In this document: positions 21,976 through 34,084 of the stretch, piece after piece
How positions within the stretch are numbered: the stretch's first letter is position 1
Layout of the letters: every line of letters begins with the position of its first letter
Origin: Druceiella hillmani
Lineage: Eukaryota; Arthropoda; Insecta; Lepidoptera; Hepialidae
Assembly (NCBI GenBank): GCA_039881145.1
Contig: JAYKKI010000007.1
Coordinates: 43,376,001 to 43,440,000 of the forward strand
DNA length: 64,000 nt
Reading direction: 5' to 3'
The notes under the pieces: generated by a model
The model's input: the letters and a program-made list of their open reading frames with translations, nothing else
What the model was told of the DNA's origin: nothing
The model's database searches: none
Made by a program: the position numbers and the translations under genes

Positions 21976-24900
21976 TTGAGAAAAGACAGCAAGTACTCTA
22001 ATGCGGTAAACTAAGTATTTAAAATTTCCTAAAATGTTACTTTTGTGCCAATTCAGCTTTTCGGAAAACGCAAAGTTTACTAGCCTTGGCTACATTTAGA
22101 TGCGGTCCCTCTTAGTTTGTATATTGGATTCTATCATCCGATTACATCATTAAGATAAAACGTCCTAGAAAAATTTCCAGTCACGTTTTTTACATGTCTT
22201 TCATTTACACATTTGAAGAATTTTTATTGCATTTATTTCTGTGTACGCGTTCGTGACAAATATACAAATATAAATGGCATTTCAAAAAAGACTTCTGTAA
22301 TTACCAAAAAAACGAAACGGACTTTTTTTCGATTCACTCCCAGTTGATAAATAAGCGCATACTGCGTCGATCACTAAAATAAATTTAATGACACACCGGT
22401 GACCATAAAAATATTACGTGACATTTCGCGAACGCAGCAGGGTAGCTACTTAAAGCTATTACGTTATAATTTAATAAGACTTTCGAATGCAGACAACGTG
22501 GGTGCTCCAATATGCAACTCAAGCTGATTTCACAACGCATAAGTGACGAAGCTTTCGGTATGCTGGTGGGTTTAAAAAAAATATTCCAATAGCTCTTTCT
22601 TAATAGGATATACAGTTTTTGATGCCTATTTTAATAGATACTAATGACCTTTACCACAAAAAAAATCTCGAAATATTACTTAACACTAAATTGTTTCGGA
22701 GCCTAGTTCAACGTTCGAGAAGTAAATTAAAAAAAAAATGCAATTTTCATACAAAATGACTGCTCCTAGCTTTTATCTGGAGCTTACTTTTTAAAAACAA
22801 AATAGTGAATTCTGATTCAGCTCGAAAAATTCGAGCTCTTCATACCATCATATTCCTATGGAAACTCTTCAGCCACTTTTTTTAAAAGTTTGCCTTTTAT
22901 GTTTTGCGTCTTTAAAGTGTTCGTTAATGGTGTCCAACGTAGTATTTAAAAAAAATGTCTTTTTTCCCAAACGTATGAATCGCTGCGTATTTTAATGTAC
23001 TGCAAAATACGTTAAATTTCTAATTAAACTTTTACTTAGATAACAATATTATCATATATTATAGAAACCTAATAAAAATATCTTTTATTATCAAAAGATG
23101 GCGTTACTGAAAATATTAATCTCGCAATTATATATTGTTTGCAATTCACACCCGAAATTTTGACTCATTATTTTTTTAGGATATCCTGTAAATATCTATG
23201 TAAATATCTACAAAATATTTTAAAGGTTTAAGTAAATAGTGTTACAAGTAGGAAAATATATAATAAAAATAAAGCTTAAATGTTTCGAAAGCGACTACAG
23301 GCGAACATATAAATATAGATATGGATATATGGAACAAGAGCTACTAGCATCACGAAATCCTTGACATATTATTGTACAGTGTTCCATCTGACATAAGATA
23401 ATTATTGCAAACCAGTCCTTCACCGGTCTTCGCCCACACCTGTCTCCGCATTAGAAGGAAAGGCCGAATCGTAACAAACAATTAATATCAAGTAATGTCT
23501 GCTTCCACAATGCATTAATAACAACCGTAGTACACCTAACATGCTTTTGGCACGAAATATCTATCACAGATCCTGCCAGACTGACCTCATTAAAGACAAA
23601 ACCGGATTATTTGATAGACCATATAAATAGACTTAAGCGATAGAAATAAGGTTAAATATTTCCTTTCTTTTCCGGTAACTGAATAAAAATCTCATTTTGA
23701 TATTGACTTAGTTAAACGATTCAATAATTTTATACAATTTTTGTAAGCGATTTTGTTCGTGTGGATAATTAGGTAGGTATTCTCAATAGTTAACGATAGT
23801 TTTGGTTAATAATTAATCATTATGAGTTTGTTTATTCGTTTCATTTGAGAAGTACAGAAACATCTAATTCAGCTGTTTCAGTATTTCCAACTTTACATCT
23901 GACTTCCCCTCCTCGACTAATTAAAAAATAAACAGTGAAAATTCTACCTAAATTTTTTCAGTAGCTTTTTAGTAATTCTAGCACAAATAAACAAAATAAC
24001 ATACTGATAGACTAAGTCAGCAGGCGAAAATGCTAAGTACTTCATGTCCTTTCTCACGCTTTAAGGGATACGACAGCGAAACTTCCATTAAATTCTGCCT
24101 AGCAGTTTTAGTGTGAAGTGCGTTCAAACCAGCACAAAAATTCTGTTTTTGTGACATACGAAAAACATACAGTTCTTTTCTATAACTGAGTTGTACTGCC
24201 CTGAACTAACTTTTATTTCAAATATATTTGGTATACACGTTTTACCTTTATTTGTTCATTATATGTTTAAATTTTTGTGCGCATTACAATATTCAGTATA
24301 CAAATACGATAAATTGAGAGAAAAAAACAAAAGTGGATACTATTTTGGTTCGACTACACTTATCGTAAATATCACCATTAAAATATTATGTCTGTTATTA
24401 ATTATATTAAAATTCTTATCATCCCATAAAGCATATTGCAGTGCACGCGATAGGATTCAGCGAGTCACGTATATTTTATGACAAACACATGGCGTGACCG
24501 GAAACTAATCAACACACTGCGCTACTGGAAACTGTTTATTGTTATAACTAATCTAAATTGAAGAGTATAAAATTTGCATAACGTCATTGAACAATGTGCA
24601 TCTTCATGCGCATCGTCGGTCCGCTGCAGTAATAAGGTCCGCTGCAGTAGCTTGCACTAGTTCTACTGCGTCAATATTGTTCTACGCTTTATAGTTATTC
24701 CTCTTTTCTGTTGAGCTGAGTTGAACTATACTATGACAATTACCAATATTTGTCTTGCCATGGTTTTGTATAGAAACGACGTGTTAGTCTAGATTCGTTG
24801 ATTACAATGAAAATGCCAATTCTGTTTATGGAATATGTTATCAAATACATGTCATTGGGTGGTTTATTTACAAAGATTAATAATCTGAAGATAATAGTTT

Positions 24901-26024
24901 TAACCCCCTATGTCATTACAAAAAATATTTTAAAATCTAAATGTCACGAAAATATTCAAGTACACATGCACCATCTTCATCTTTGACTTGCCGCTGTCCG
25001 ATAGGCAATATATATTTAGTATTAATATATATTTAGTGTAAAAATCTGGTGACTCAAATTAAAAAAATTCACAAAGCCTTTCAAGCTATTTTTTATTCCG
25101 TAAATGACTGCTTGGAGTCCTGAATCATCAGATACATTAGAATGAAGAAAGCGAGTGTACTAGTAGAACCCAAAGCAAATATTATAATTTTTGACAAGTA
25201 TGTTTTGCGGTATGGCGTTTCCTGGACAAAATGAACTCAGTCCTACTGAGTATTTAGTTTGATAACTAGTCGATCTGACTGCGGAGAGTAAATCTCTAAA
25301 TTCAGCGTAGATCCCTCCAGAAGCCCTAATGAATAAATATCTTATTATTCCACCAGCAATACAGCGTTACTTTTCTGGTAATCAGTTAAAGTTTGGATAT
25401 TGAAACTCTTGTTCGTCCTACATTGAGCCTTTAAGCATTTTGCTTTATTAAATATGTAGTCAACTTCTTATAACCAGTTATTAATAGCTTTAGACAATCG
25501 AAGTTATATTTTGAAATCAATAATTGTTAATATTATCTAAAAGCTTATTAGTTAAGCCTGAATAAAAAATATAGGTATAACGACAGATGACTGCTGGAAT
25601 CGGACTATAATAAAATCAGTTAATATTCAGAGAGTAACAAAGGAAACATGTCTGGTAGGTTATAGTAACGTATAATCACGTAAATAAGTGAACCGCATAT
25701 GCTGCACACTACTGATGTAAGTGAAAATCTTAGAGGAGTGATATTTTAAAAGACGTGATACATAATAGGAAATAAAAGATGTTGAATTCGTAATTAAAAA
25801 AAAAATTAAAAACATTGAATGGATTTTAAAAATAATATTCTTTTGTAATTGTTTTCCTAACCTAAAATTTTTTCACTTTCGGAAATCTAGTATTAAATAA
25901 GTTTAAAATAGTTTTTGTACCTTGATATGAATAACGGGGGATATAGTTTAATATTTGATCTAAAAACAAATGTTTTGAATGAAAACTTGGCATTTTTTAA
26001 AATAAAAAAAGACGAAAAATAATT
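21976..26024. other. AT-rich non-coding DNA
   Basis: No gene is supported across about 4 kb. Frames at 24191-24481 and 24798-24986 are AT-driven and carry no motif. 'ggtccgctgcagtaataagg' and 'tccgctgcagtagcttgc' at 24615-24655 form a short local duplication. Sequence around 25080-25360 is less AT-rich and may be decayed mobile DNA, but I could not identify a family. Confidence 0.4.
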
Positions 26025-26035
26025 ATTTTCAATTG

Positions 26036-26324
26036 ACAATTAAATGAAACTACGTGATATAGTATTATTTCTACTATCTTTAATTTCTTTACCACGACCT
26101 AGTTTCGTTGTATTACAACATCTTCAGGTGGGATATAAGCAAAGATCTTCAGGTGGGATATTAGCAAAGGATATTTGCTAATATCCCACCTGAAGATGTT
26201 GTAATACAACGAAACCTAGGTCGTAGTAAGGAAATTAAAGATAGTAGAAATAATACTACATCACGTAGTTTCATTTAATTGTGAATAATGAATTTCTACA
26301 AAATTAACGCCAAATATATTCAAT
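26036..26324 (+). mobile_element. hairpin element, copy 2 (opposite orientation)
   Basis: This has the same arms as the 19.9-kb copy: acaattaaatgaaactacgt on the left and its complement near 26262-26283. The unpaired tail is on the right (gaatttctacaaaattaacg then ccaaatatattc), so the copy is inverted relative to copy 1. The centre holds an extra partial duplication of 'cttcaggtgggatat'. The 11-bp direct repeat ATTTTCAATTG flanks it exactly (26025-26035 and 26325-26335). The tail-distal end is 9 bp shorter than in copy 1. Confidence 0.85.
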
Positions 26325-26335
26325 ATTTTCAATTG

Positions 26336-27340
26336 TTTCCGTATTCATGTTTTCATTTTGTATTGACATAAAAATATACTTTAAGTTTAATTGTTTCATT
26401 CGTTTTGGAGATATGTTGTAGACGGATAAAGAAACAAGGATCCTTTAGAATCAATAACTCAAAAACTTTTTCCTTTTTGGGAAAATATAAAAAGTTAAGG
26501 CATTTAAGTTATAAAAGTATAATACACGCTGAGAATTCTTCTCCATAATTGGGAAAATATTACTACAAATTAATAAGCCAAGGATTCTACGTCTCAGTTT
26601 ATAAATACATTATTGAGTGTATTATAAAGAGATGGTCTAGTACAAGAGACAATTTCTAGTCAATTAAATATATCTACCGATACCAACATCGTTTCATAGT
26701 GACTAGGAGGTGTTTTTTTAACGGGGACAAACTAAAACCATAACAGATACAGGAAAACTATCTTGACATTTGTTTTTTTTATGGAAACAATTTGGGCATA
26801 GTCAATTTTGTGTTCAAGCGTGAGTTTTCCATAAAAATAAAAAAGAACTACGTAATTTTTTTAAGTGAATCGACTCAATTTCATTTTAGTATTATTTCAT
26901 TGTATGGGAGGAAAAAAGTCTGAACAGCCGAAATTGGTCAAATCTTATAGAAATGTTTTTATAGAATACCTGTCAATTTTAGTATTGTAACGTAAATTTA
27001 GTGAAAGTATATAAACACATCAATATTGTATCGTGTTGAGGTTAGTCCTTTATTTGAATTTTGCGTTAAATAGTAAAAAGTATAAAGTATAAAGTATTCA
27101 CAGAAAATAATATTATTTGTTCAAACTACTAGAAATTGAAATAGCGAACACTTTTTTATTATAATAGAAATGTGTCTGCAGGCATGTTTACGATCTCCAT
27201 GAACAAAAATTAGAGGAAACAAAATTCGATTAAAGAACTTACATTGTTTTAATTATTATTTTCATTTGCCATTATCAGTTTCAAGTCTAAAGTAGTACAT
27301 TTCCTATTATACCAAGTACCAATACCAAACAACCTTGTAC
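26336..27340. other. AT-rich non-coding DNA
   Basis: No gene or repeat can be supported. Confidence 0.4.
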
Positions 27341-27342
27341 TG

Positions 27343-27720
27343 ATGCCCAACACTTTTACTACCTTCGCTCCTAACCCGAAAAACACAATACTCGCACACT
27401 TTAAACGCTATAAACAACAGCTAGTAAGTACCAGAAGAAAATTCGCACGCATCCGAGCGAGATTGCCGGCGATACGGATACCTTTCTTCAAAACAATGCG
27501 TGTGACAGACAGAGAAATTGAAGCAGATATTTTTTTATGCCATTGTTATTCAACGGTGATAGCGATTCGCCGACGCGACGTAGGGACGGACGCGCGGCTT
27601 TAATGTAGTTTGTGCGTTTTCTTGCCATTTCCTGGCATAGGTGCGTGCGACGATGTTGATGAAAGAATTCTAGTTCGTGCTTTGTATGGTTAACGTGTCT
27701 GTGTGCAGTTATCTAATAAT
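27343..27720. promoter_or_regulatory. GC-richer island downstream of the 28-29 kb exon
   Basis: An 86-codon plus-strand frame (27343-27603) exists here but is basic and motif-free. The block is CG-rich (gattcgccgacgcgacgtag). It lies about 0.5 kb beyond the stop of the minus-strand gene exon. It may be an intronic regulatory block or an untranslated exon. I do not call a protein. Confidence 0.22.
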
Positions 27721-28250
27721 TACATAAAGGTACCTTGTTACCGCGATAGGAGAAAGCTGGACACGTTACATATTGCTTCCTCGCATTTTCACAGTATAGG
27801 AAAAAACTATTTATTTATTTAGAGAGCTGAAAAATGATTAGCTTTGATTTCATAAATTTCAATTAACATGTCGATGTCTACTTTAAAGAAAATCTACCAA
27901 AATCATTATCTAATCCTTCAAGAATTAAGAAAATAACCTCGATTAAATTAAGTTTGTATGTCTGGTTTGATGTATAAATGAGATTATTTGGAATATCCGT
28001 CTAAAATAATATAAATATTTTTATATATCAATTCATCATAATATTATTCGGGAGACACAAATATATGTGTATTTATAAATATAACTCTTCCAATTTTTGA
28101 TCCAAATTAATGTTTAAAATAATTTTAGATCATCGCAATATATATAAATACACCTAAGTAATCGTTTTCCACGATTAGTTTTCTCAACTATACTTACGTT
28201 TAAAATTACATTTTCAATAATTGTTAGTATAAATTTAAGACCTGAACACC

Positions 28251-29201
28251 TTAGAATCTCGACATTTCAACATAAACAAGAGCACAAACAAGTGTCAATG
28301 TAATAATAATTTCATGAATATACGTACTTAAATAAGCTGATGGCGAGGCTCGCCTATCCTTAGGTGGAGTGGTGAACACAAATGCGGGGTTGACGTTGCC
28401 ATGCTCCTGTAAAACGGACATGTCACCTTCGGAACCTCGACGTACTCTTCTCTCGATAGATCGACGTGCAGCAACTTCCTTTCGCAAATCTCCATTTCTC
28501 ATTGTGCCGTTATCCTTTACATTTTTTAACGACTCCGATTTACCGACATTTTTTAAATTAACTTTCTTCCCTTTCAATTTATTACTGTGCATAACGTTAG
28601 CGATTTTATGATTTTCCAAATTCTCAAGGGTCGCCGTCGGTATGTGCAGCAGGGCTGCCGCTTTAGGAGGTACACTTTCAGGTATCGGCAGATCTGTTAA
28701 ATTCCGGTATACAGAAGCTTGCTTACTTTTCACCCTACTCGTAAAAAGCTCAGTAAACATATTTCCCTTCTCCATCTTGCACGACGCGATTTCTTCCTGC
28801 GGCTTCAATATCAGATCCACGTCTCCATTCTTGGTTCTCTGCTGTCGCGTTGCTTCGTGTTTTCTCTTCGTCATTATAGGCGTCTTCGCTATAAACTTGC
28901 CATCCACTCCGCGGTAGACGACATCGCAATTGTTCTTAATATTGTTCTTGTGACTCCAGTTATAGCTGGAGAAAATGACATTGTTGCGCTTGCTCGTATC
29001 GAATGGCGTCTCATCTTTATATGCAGGTTCGGCCGAATCCTCCGACTCGGGAGTCTGGGCGGGCTCCTCGGGGAGATCTTTCTTATCTTGCTGACGCCAT
29101 CCCTTGCCAATCATGCGCAGAGACGAACGGACGGAGCGGGAGCGGCGTAACGTGTTGCCCGGTGGATTGCCGTGCCTCAGCCTGTCGAGGAGGTGTTCCA
29201 T
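28251..29201 (-). CDS. probable 5' coding exon of an unrecognised insect gene
   Basis: This is a 317-codon frame including the stop, by far the longest in the window, with balanced composition and a GC-rich 5' end. The start is the first ATG after a CG-rich leader (gttgatcagttccaATGG). The N-terminus is basic (MEHLLDRLRHGNPPGN, then RRSRSVRSSLRMIGKGWR). An acidic Pro/Glu stretch follows at about residues 42-63, then Lys-rich mid-sections and an Arg/Ser segment near 245-285. There is no enzyme motif, zinc finger or signal peptide, which suggests an intracellular, largely disordered adaptor. The last 20 or so residues are hydrophobic (EIIITLTLVCALVYVE). They are either a tail anchor or intron read-through, because a donor-like GTACGT lies at 28327-28322, just after residue 291. 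If spliced there (phase 1), the gene continues leftward. I do not recognise the family. The overlapping frames on both strands are shadows. Confidence 0.75.
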   Translation of the reverse strand: MEHLLDRLRHGNPPGNTLRRSRSVRSSLRMIGKGWRQQDKKDLPEEPAQTPESEDSAEPAYKDETPFDTSKRNNVIFSSYNWSHKNNIKNNCDVVYRGVDGKFIAKTPIMTKRKHEATRQQRTKNGDVDLILKPQEEIASCKMEKGNMFTELFTSRVKSKQASVYRNLTDLPIPESVPPKAAALLHIPTATLENLENHKIANVMHSNKLKGKKVNLKNVGKSESLKNVKDNGTMRNGDLRKEVAARRSIERRVRRGSEGDMSVLQEHGNVNPAFVFTTPPKDRRASPSAYLSTYIHEIIITLTLVCALVYVEMSRF

Positions 29202-29390
29202 TGGAACTGATCAACGCCGCCGCGGCGACTGCATCGGTTAGGCCTCGCTGCAGCGGGCATCGCATGTGCACAGTCACTAGCCATGCATCGCTCCACGCAT
29301 CGACTCCGACACGAAACTGTGTTCTGCTCGTTGAAATTATTCAATGCGATCAGCGCGAGTTTCTCTTTTTGTTAAAATTATTTTAATATA
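29202..29390 (-). promoter_or_regulatory. probable 5' UTR / promoter region
   Basis: The CG-rich block (gccgccgcggcgactgcatc) upstream of the start codon falls abruptly into AT-rich DNA at about 29360. This is the position and composition expected for a leader and core promoter. No TATA box or initiator can be assigned with confidence. Confidence 0.4.
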
Positions 29391-31059
29391 TCATTTTAAA
29401 CTACGATTCTGCATACATATTTAAAGTTGAAATGTTCTTTTGAACACTACGCCTATAATTAAATTTGTTAATTAAGTAAATAATGGTGTGGTATGAATAT
29501 GCAACTTGAGTGGTTGAGATCCTACAACAGTATTTACTTAGACCTAAATGGGAAGTTTATACACAATTTAACATCATAATTATTAATAAATGGTTGTAAT
29601 TTATAAAACTAATTAAATAAATGACGTTCTTATTGGGAAAAGCGTATTTATCAGATGCTGGGAAAAATATACCTAGGAAAAATATTTACTTTGGGAAAAT
29701 AAATATCTCTTTACACTTTTCCTTATTTTAATTTGAGTAATTTTCTCTATAGCGATTAGTGCGCATAGTTTAGGAGTTTAATATCAGGTTGTTACTTTTT
29801 ACCAATGTCCTCCTGGGAATATCGGGTTTCTATTGTTTGCAATTCAAAGAGAGAGTCTTTTTGAAACTTTCGGTAAATCGAAACGTTTGTTTTACGACTA
29901 TGACACTTCACGATGCAGTCAATTGTGGGGCTCCGTAGTCATTCAGGAAACCCTCATAATTTCGTCACTTCGGTCTATCGTAGTCTAAAAGGTCCCATAG
30001 TTTCTACCGTTTCAGACATAAGTATATGAAATTTTGCAAGTAGATGCTTTGAACAAGCATATCAGTTAACCAATTTTAAAAAGAAAATGCTGGGGTGTTA
30101 AAGGTAATTGTAAAACCCAGACAAAATGAGGGTCATTAAAAACTAAATTAACGTTTTGTTCACCACTTTTCATTTTTAAGCCCCGTTTGAGAATGTTTCC
30201 TATGCGTGTTCCTGATTTGCTATGTGTATATAAAAACGTGATTTGCTATGTTTGTTCTCCTCTTTAATTTTTAAATAGTGGATTTGAAAAATCCCAAAAA
30301 ATCTAGGATCAAGCATTTGATTAAAATTTAACCTAAAATTATTTTGATTAATACAAATTGAAAAATGGAGATTACAACATATCGTCACATTAATATGTTC
30401 CAACACACGGAGGCTTTTTCATCTAGAATTATATCATAACTTATATGGTTCAAATTTTCACTTTTTTGCTCATACTTTTTCATCATACAACTACAATTAC
30501 GTCAATTAATTATTATTAGATATTTTTGGGCTAATAAAAACTCGACAGTATTTGTCATAGTTACTAGCAGTTCTCTTTCCCTATTATTCTATAAACATGG
30601 AATCAATGGAGCTACGTCTAGTAAACTGGTTAGCTCAACTGTGTTAATATAATCACAAAACGGGTGCTCAAATAAAAAAAAATATGTTGTTGCATCAACA
30701 TTTTCCTCAGAGCAATTTTGTCCCCCTTTATAAGATGGATTGATTGAAATCAATAAATTACTATCTGTGTATTAATTTCTTGATAAATGTAACATAACAC
30801 GTCTCATTACAAACTTGGATAACATTAAATTTTCTTAATAGTACTATTATGAGAGTCAGCTTCCATCAAGCAAGTTGATTAATAAAGCGCAAGGCTATGG
30901 TGTTTCATTTCAAGCGCATTCCATTGATGATAAATAGTTTTAAGTACGTAAGACTTAATATTATTCAAGTTACTATCGTCTTCATTGCAATATATTTGAG
31001 GATATGAAGTTTATTTTTCAATTTATTTTTTGTTTTAATTGATTAAATACCATCGTGTT
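29391..31059. other. AT-rich non-coding DNA upstream of the gene
   Basis: No gene is supported. 'gggaaaaatatacctaggaa' and 'aaatatttactttgggaaaa' near 29650-29700 form a short local repeat. Confidence 0.4.
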
Positions 31060-31501
31060 TTAACCCTTAAATGCGTGTTGTTGCAAAACTGCAATATACC
31101 ATTCAAACGAACATGAATATAAATGACCATTAAAAGTATGTACTCACTGCGTGCTATTGTAAAATTATCATTAACACGGTTATATATTTTATCTAGTGGT
31201 AACACATTTTTTTTTTAATTTTTGACTGTTGAAGTGACGTTTTGCTTTGACAAGCGAAGATATTTGGAAATTGTTTGTAACAATACGTAGTTTTATTCTA
31301 CTGTGTAATTTATTAATTTCCAAGGCAACTACGTAAAATAACCGTACTTGTTTTGAGATATACTGTTTGTTTTTGTTGAAATTTATCTTTATTTGATGTT
31401 GTAAATCTACAACAATATGTATTTACCATAGAATGTTCCCGATCTGGTTTTGATCACCATTTGTATTACTTTTCAAACGACATCCTTGAGTAAAACGCAA
31501 A

Positions 31502-33360
31502 TTGAAGAATGTAACCCAAATTTATGATGAAGAAAGGTCTAAAGATGGTCTTGATGAATCTGATGCAGAAAATCAACAGCATTTTTATGAAAACCGAGAT
31601 GATTCACTTTACGATCTTGAGACTCCTGTAGAGGAAGAAAATGATGAGTTTAATGACGAGACTTTGTTGGTAGAATACTTACCAGCAACAAACGTAACCT
31701 CTACAAATGACAAAGTGCCTCAGGTTCCTTATCCCTCAACAATTCAAGCCAGTCGTCGAGCATTTATGAGGGGACTTGCTTGGAAGACATAAAAATTATT
31801 TTAAATCCTGACCAGACTGCTTTTCGTGTTAATACTACATCCCCATCAGAACTTAGAGATTGGACTTCTTGTAATACTTACTAGTTTTTTTCACATTTTT
31901 GCACCTCGGAAATAGTTCAAAGGATTGTGGAATAATGTGACCTTTACGCTGTTTAAAAAAATGTTCGAAAGCCATCGAATCTGATTGAAGCTGAACCAAG
32001 ACAGTTTATATCAATATTGATAGACATATTCGTTACAAGATATCCCAATGATCGTCTACACTGGTGTAATATTGTAGGTTTTGAATCAATATAGAAAATA
32101 ATGACAAGTTAACAGATTTGAGACTATTCGCAGATTTCTCCATTTCAATAGTAATGAAAAACCTTTACCTAGGAAACACGCAGAACACGATCGACTCCAC
32201 AAGGCCTAAAAAGTTTCTAGTACTAAACCGCATTTAAGCCCTATTATTAACCAGGGAAATGAATGGAATAAAACATGTAAATTGATGAACAAATGTGTGC
32301 CTACTAAAGTGGATGAAGAAGTACATGAAAAAATACCTACACAATATGTCACGTAACTATATGTATTATGCAGAGCAGGTTACGTTCATAAATTTGATAT
32401 ATACACTCGTTAAAAGAATAAACGGTTTCAAGGATTTTGGACCAGACCAGATTTTGGACCGGTATTGTAATTCGGCTAGCTAGAGGTGTCTCAAGGCATA
32501 TAAACCATATAACATACTTTGACAATTTTTATACATCCATTCCACTACTTATCAATCTTGCAAAATAAGGGATCTATTACCTTGGTAGTACAATCGAAGA
32601 CTTGGAAACTGTAAGCTGCCTGACAAAAAGACACTTATGAAAAAATCTATTCCCCGGGAAATATATTTTTCATAAGTGACTACTAAGAACAACTTATGAA
32701 GACCAGATGACTAGCTTTGATGGTATTGATCTGACAACTATTTATTGGAAGGATAATAAAGCTCTCACTTTTCTATTTTGGTATGTTGCAGCACAACTTG
32801 TCTCCCAAATAGAAAGATTTAAAACAAAATAAATAAGACTAGGATTCAGATTTTTTGCCCATAAATAATAAAATAATATAATGCCCATATGGGCGGAGTG
32901 GACTTGATGGATAGTTCCACTGGGAAGTATTGCATTGCGATGAGTAACCGGAAGTGGTAATTACGTATCTTTCACCATCTAATGGATATATCTGCAATAA
33001 TTTTTTGGCTAATATATAAAGGTTTGAAAAAGGCTGAAGCCAATCCATAAATTCTGAATTTGTGTTACTGTAGACTAGAACTAAAATTAGACAGAGTTAG
33101 TAATGCATTTGAACTCAGTAATAAATGAGAAAGACCTAGCAGTGCCAGCGTCGAGAGGGAAAATTAAGCCAAAAAAGAGGAGTTCCACTGCATGTTCCAC
33201 TAAGGATATAAGAATAGTTAATGTTGGTCACTGGTCTGATGATTGTGTTCGCAACTGATGATAAATGCCTGGATGCAATAATAGTAAAAATAATTTCCTT
33301 AAATTTTGCAGGAAGGATAAAACTAATGTCCTTTTCCACTATCGGGATTTTTTCGACCGA
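31502..33360 (+). pseudogene. piggyBac transposase (DDE_Tnp_1_7) pseudogene
   Basis: The N-terminal part is an open 96-codon frame (31502-31792) rich in Asp/Glu, as in piggyBac N-termini, ending RRAFMRGLAWKT. Further pieces are scattered over several frames with stops between them. RRFLHFNSNEKPLPRK lies near 32120, VDEEVHEKIP near 32310 and LYVLCRAGYVHKFDIYT near 32355. ITYFDNFYTSIPLL is at about 32510 and YNAHMGGVDLMDSSTGKY at about 32870. Last comes a Cys-containing tail around 33270-33350. VDE, FDNFYTS and GGVDLMD hold the three Asp residues of the family's catalytic triad, so the core is recognisable. Multiple stops and frameshifts make it non-functional. Such enzymes excise and insert DNA at TTAA. 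Confidence 0.88.
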
Positions 33361-33818
33361 GCTGATCTTAAACTATGCTTTTTGGGAGTTTTTTTAAGTT
33401 TCATAATATTCTAAACCATACCACTCTGAAATTACATAAAAAACACAAAGCCTAGAAAAATCGTAGAGTATTTTGTATATAACATAGCGAGATTCGTAAG
33501 CCTTTCCGTTGTCTAAAATGGATCCATGATCAGTTTTTACGTTCGGCTAAGTTTAGAAAAAAAAATAATAAAAGAAAAAGGCAGAACTTTCCGCAAAAGT
33601 CCCATGCAATTAGTCAAGTGCATCGTAACCAAGAATAAAGCGAATCGACCGCGTGCTGTTTTGCTAAGTGCATGCTGAGACTAAATGCATTCAACACGAG
33701 ATCTCTTCCATCATCACACTTTGACCGTGACCGGAATTGTGAACTGCCACAATTACGTCGCTGCAGTTTTTAATTCGGAATACATAGTTCACGCTTGTAG
33801 TAATTTACTATATTACAG

Positions 33819-34015
33819 ATGCAGACCACTGTACAGCTCGCATTGATAATTTTGACGATGAAATACTCGGCTCCGTCAAAACGAAAGAAACGGAAATTAA
33901 ATATTGGAACGAGGAAGGGAAGCCAATAGTAATGATTAAGATAGAAGCAAAACTTAGTGGACCGGATGTTAATTCTAGTTTGTATTTAGAGTTTTTAAAT
34001 TGTAAGCTTCTATAA
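33819..34015 (+). CDS. candidate coding exon, unknown protein
   Basis: After an acceptor-like site (tttactatattacag, AG at 33817-33818) a 64-codon frame reads ADHCTARIDNFDDEI, then a charged stretch with KYWNEEGKPIVMIKIEAKL, and ends LYLEFLNCKLL before TAA at 34013-34015. A donor-like GTAAGC at 34002 would end the exon in phase 1 after 183 nt. The amino-acid mix is protein-like and the frame is free of stops for much longer than expected in this AT-rich DNA. No ATG opens it, so it is an internal or terminal exon if real. It does not resemble piggyBac. I do not recognise the family. It sits inside the span implied by the piggyBac ends, which is a conflict that remains open. Confidence 0.38.
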
Positions 34016-34084
34016 GATCAAGAACGAAACAAGAAATCTAATGGTGGAGTGCAATAGGACAGTAGGGAAACACATAAGGGTTAA

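Larger units (their letters stand above)
31064..34080 (+). mobile_element. degenerate piggyBac transposon
   Basis: TTAA at 31060-31063 is followed by CCCTTAAATGCGTGTT. The right side reads AACACATAAGGG then TTAA at 34081-34084. These fit piggyBac inverted ends and its TTAA target, with small indels between the two ends. The interior encodes a broken transposase. The right boundary is less certain than the left, because coding-like sequence (33819-34015) lies between the transposase and the putative right end. The true end may be nearer 33.4 kb. Confidence 0.7.
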
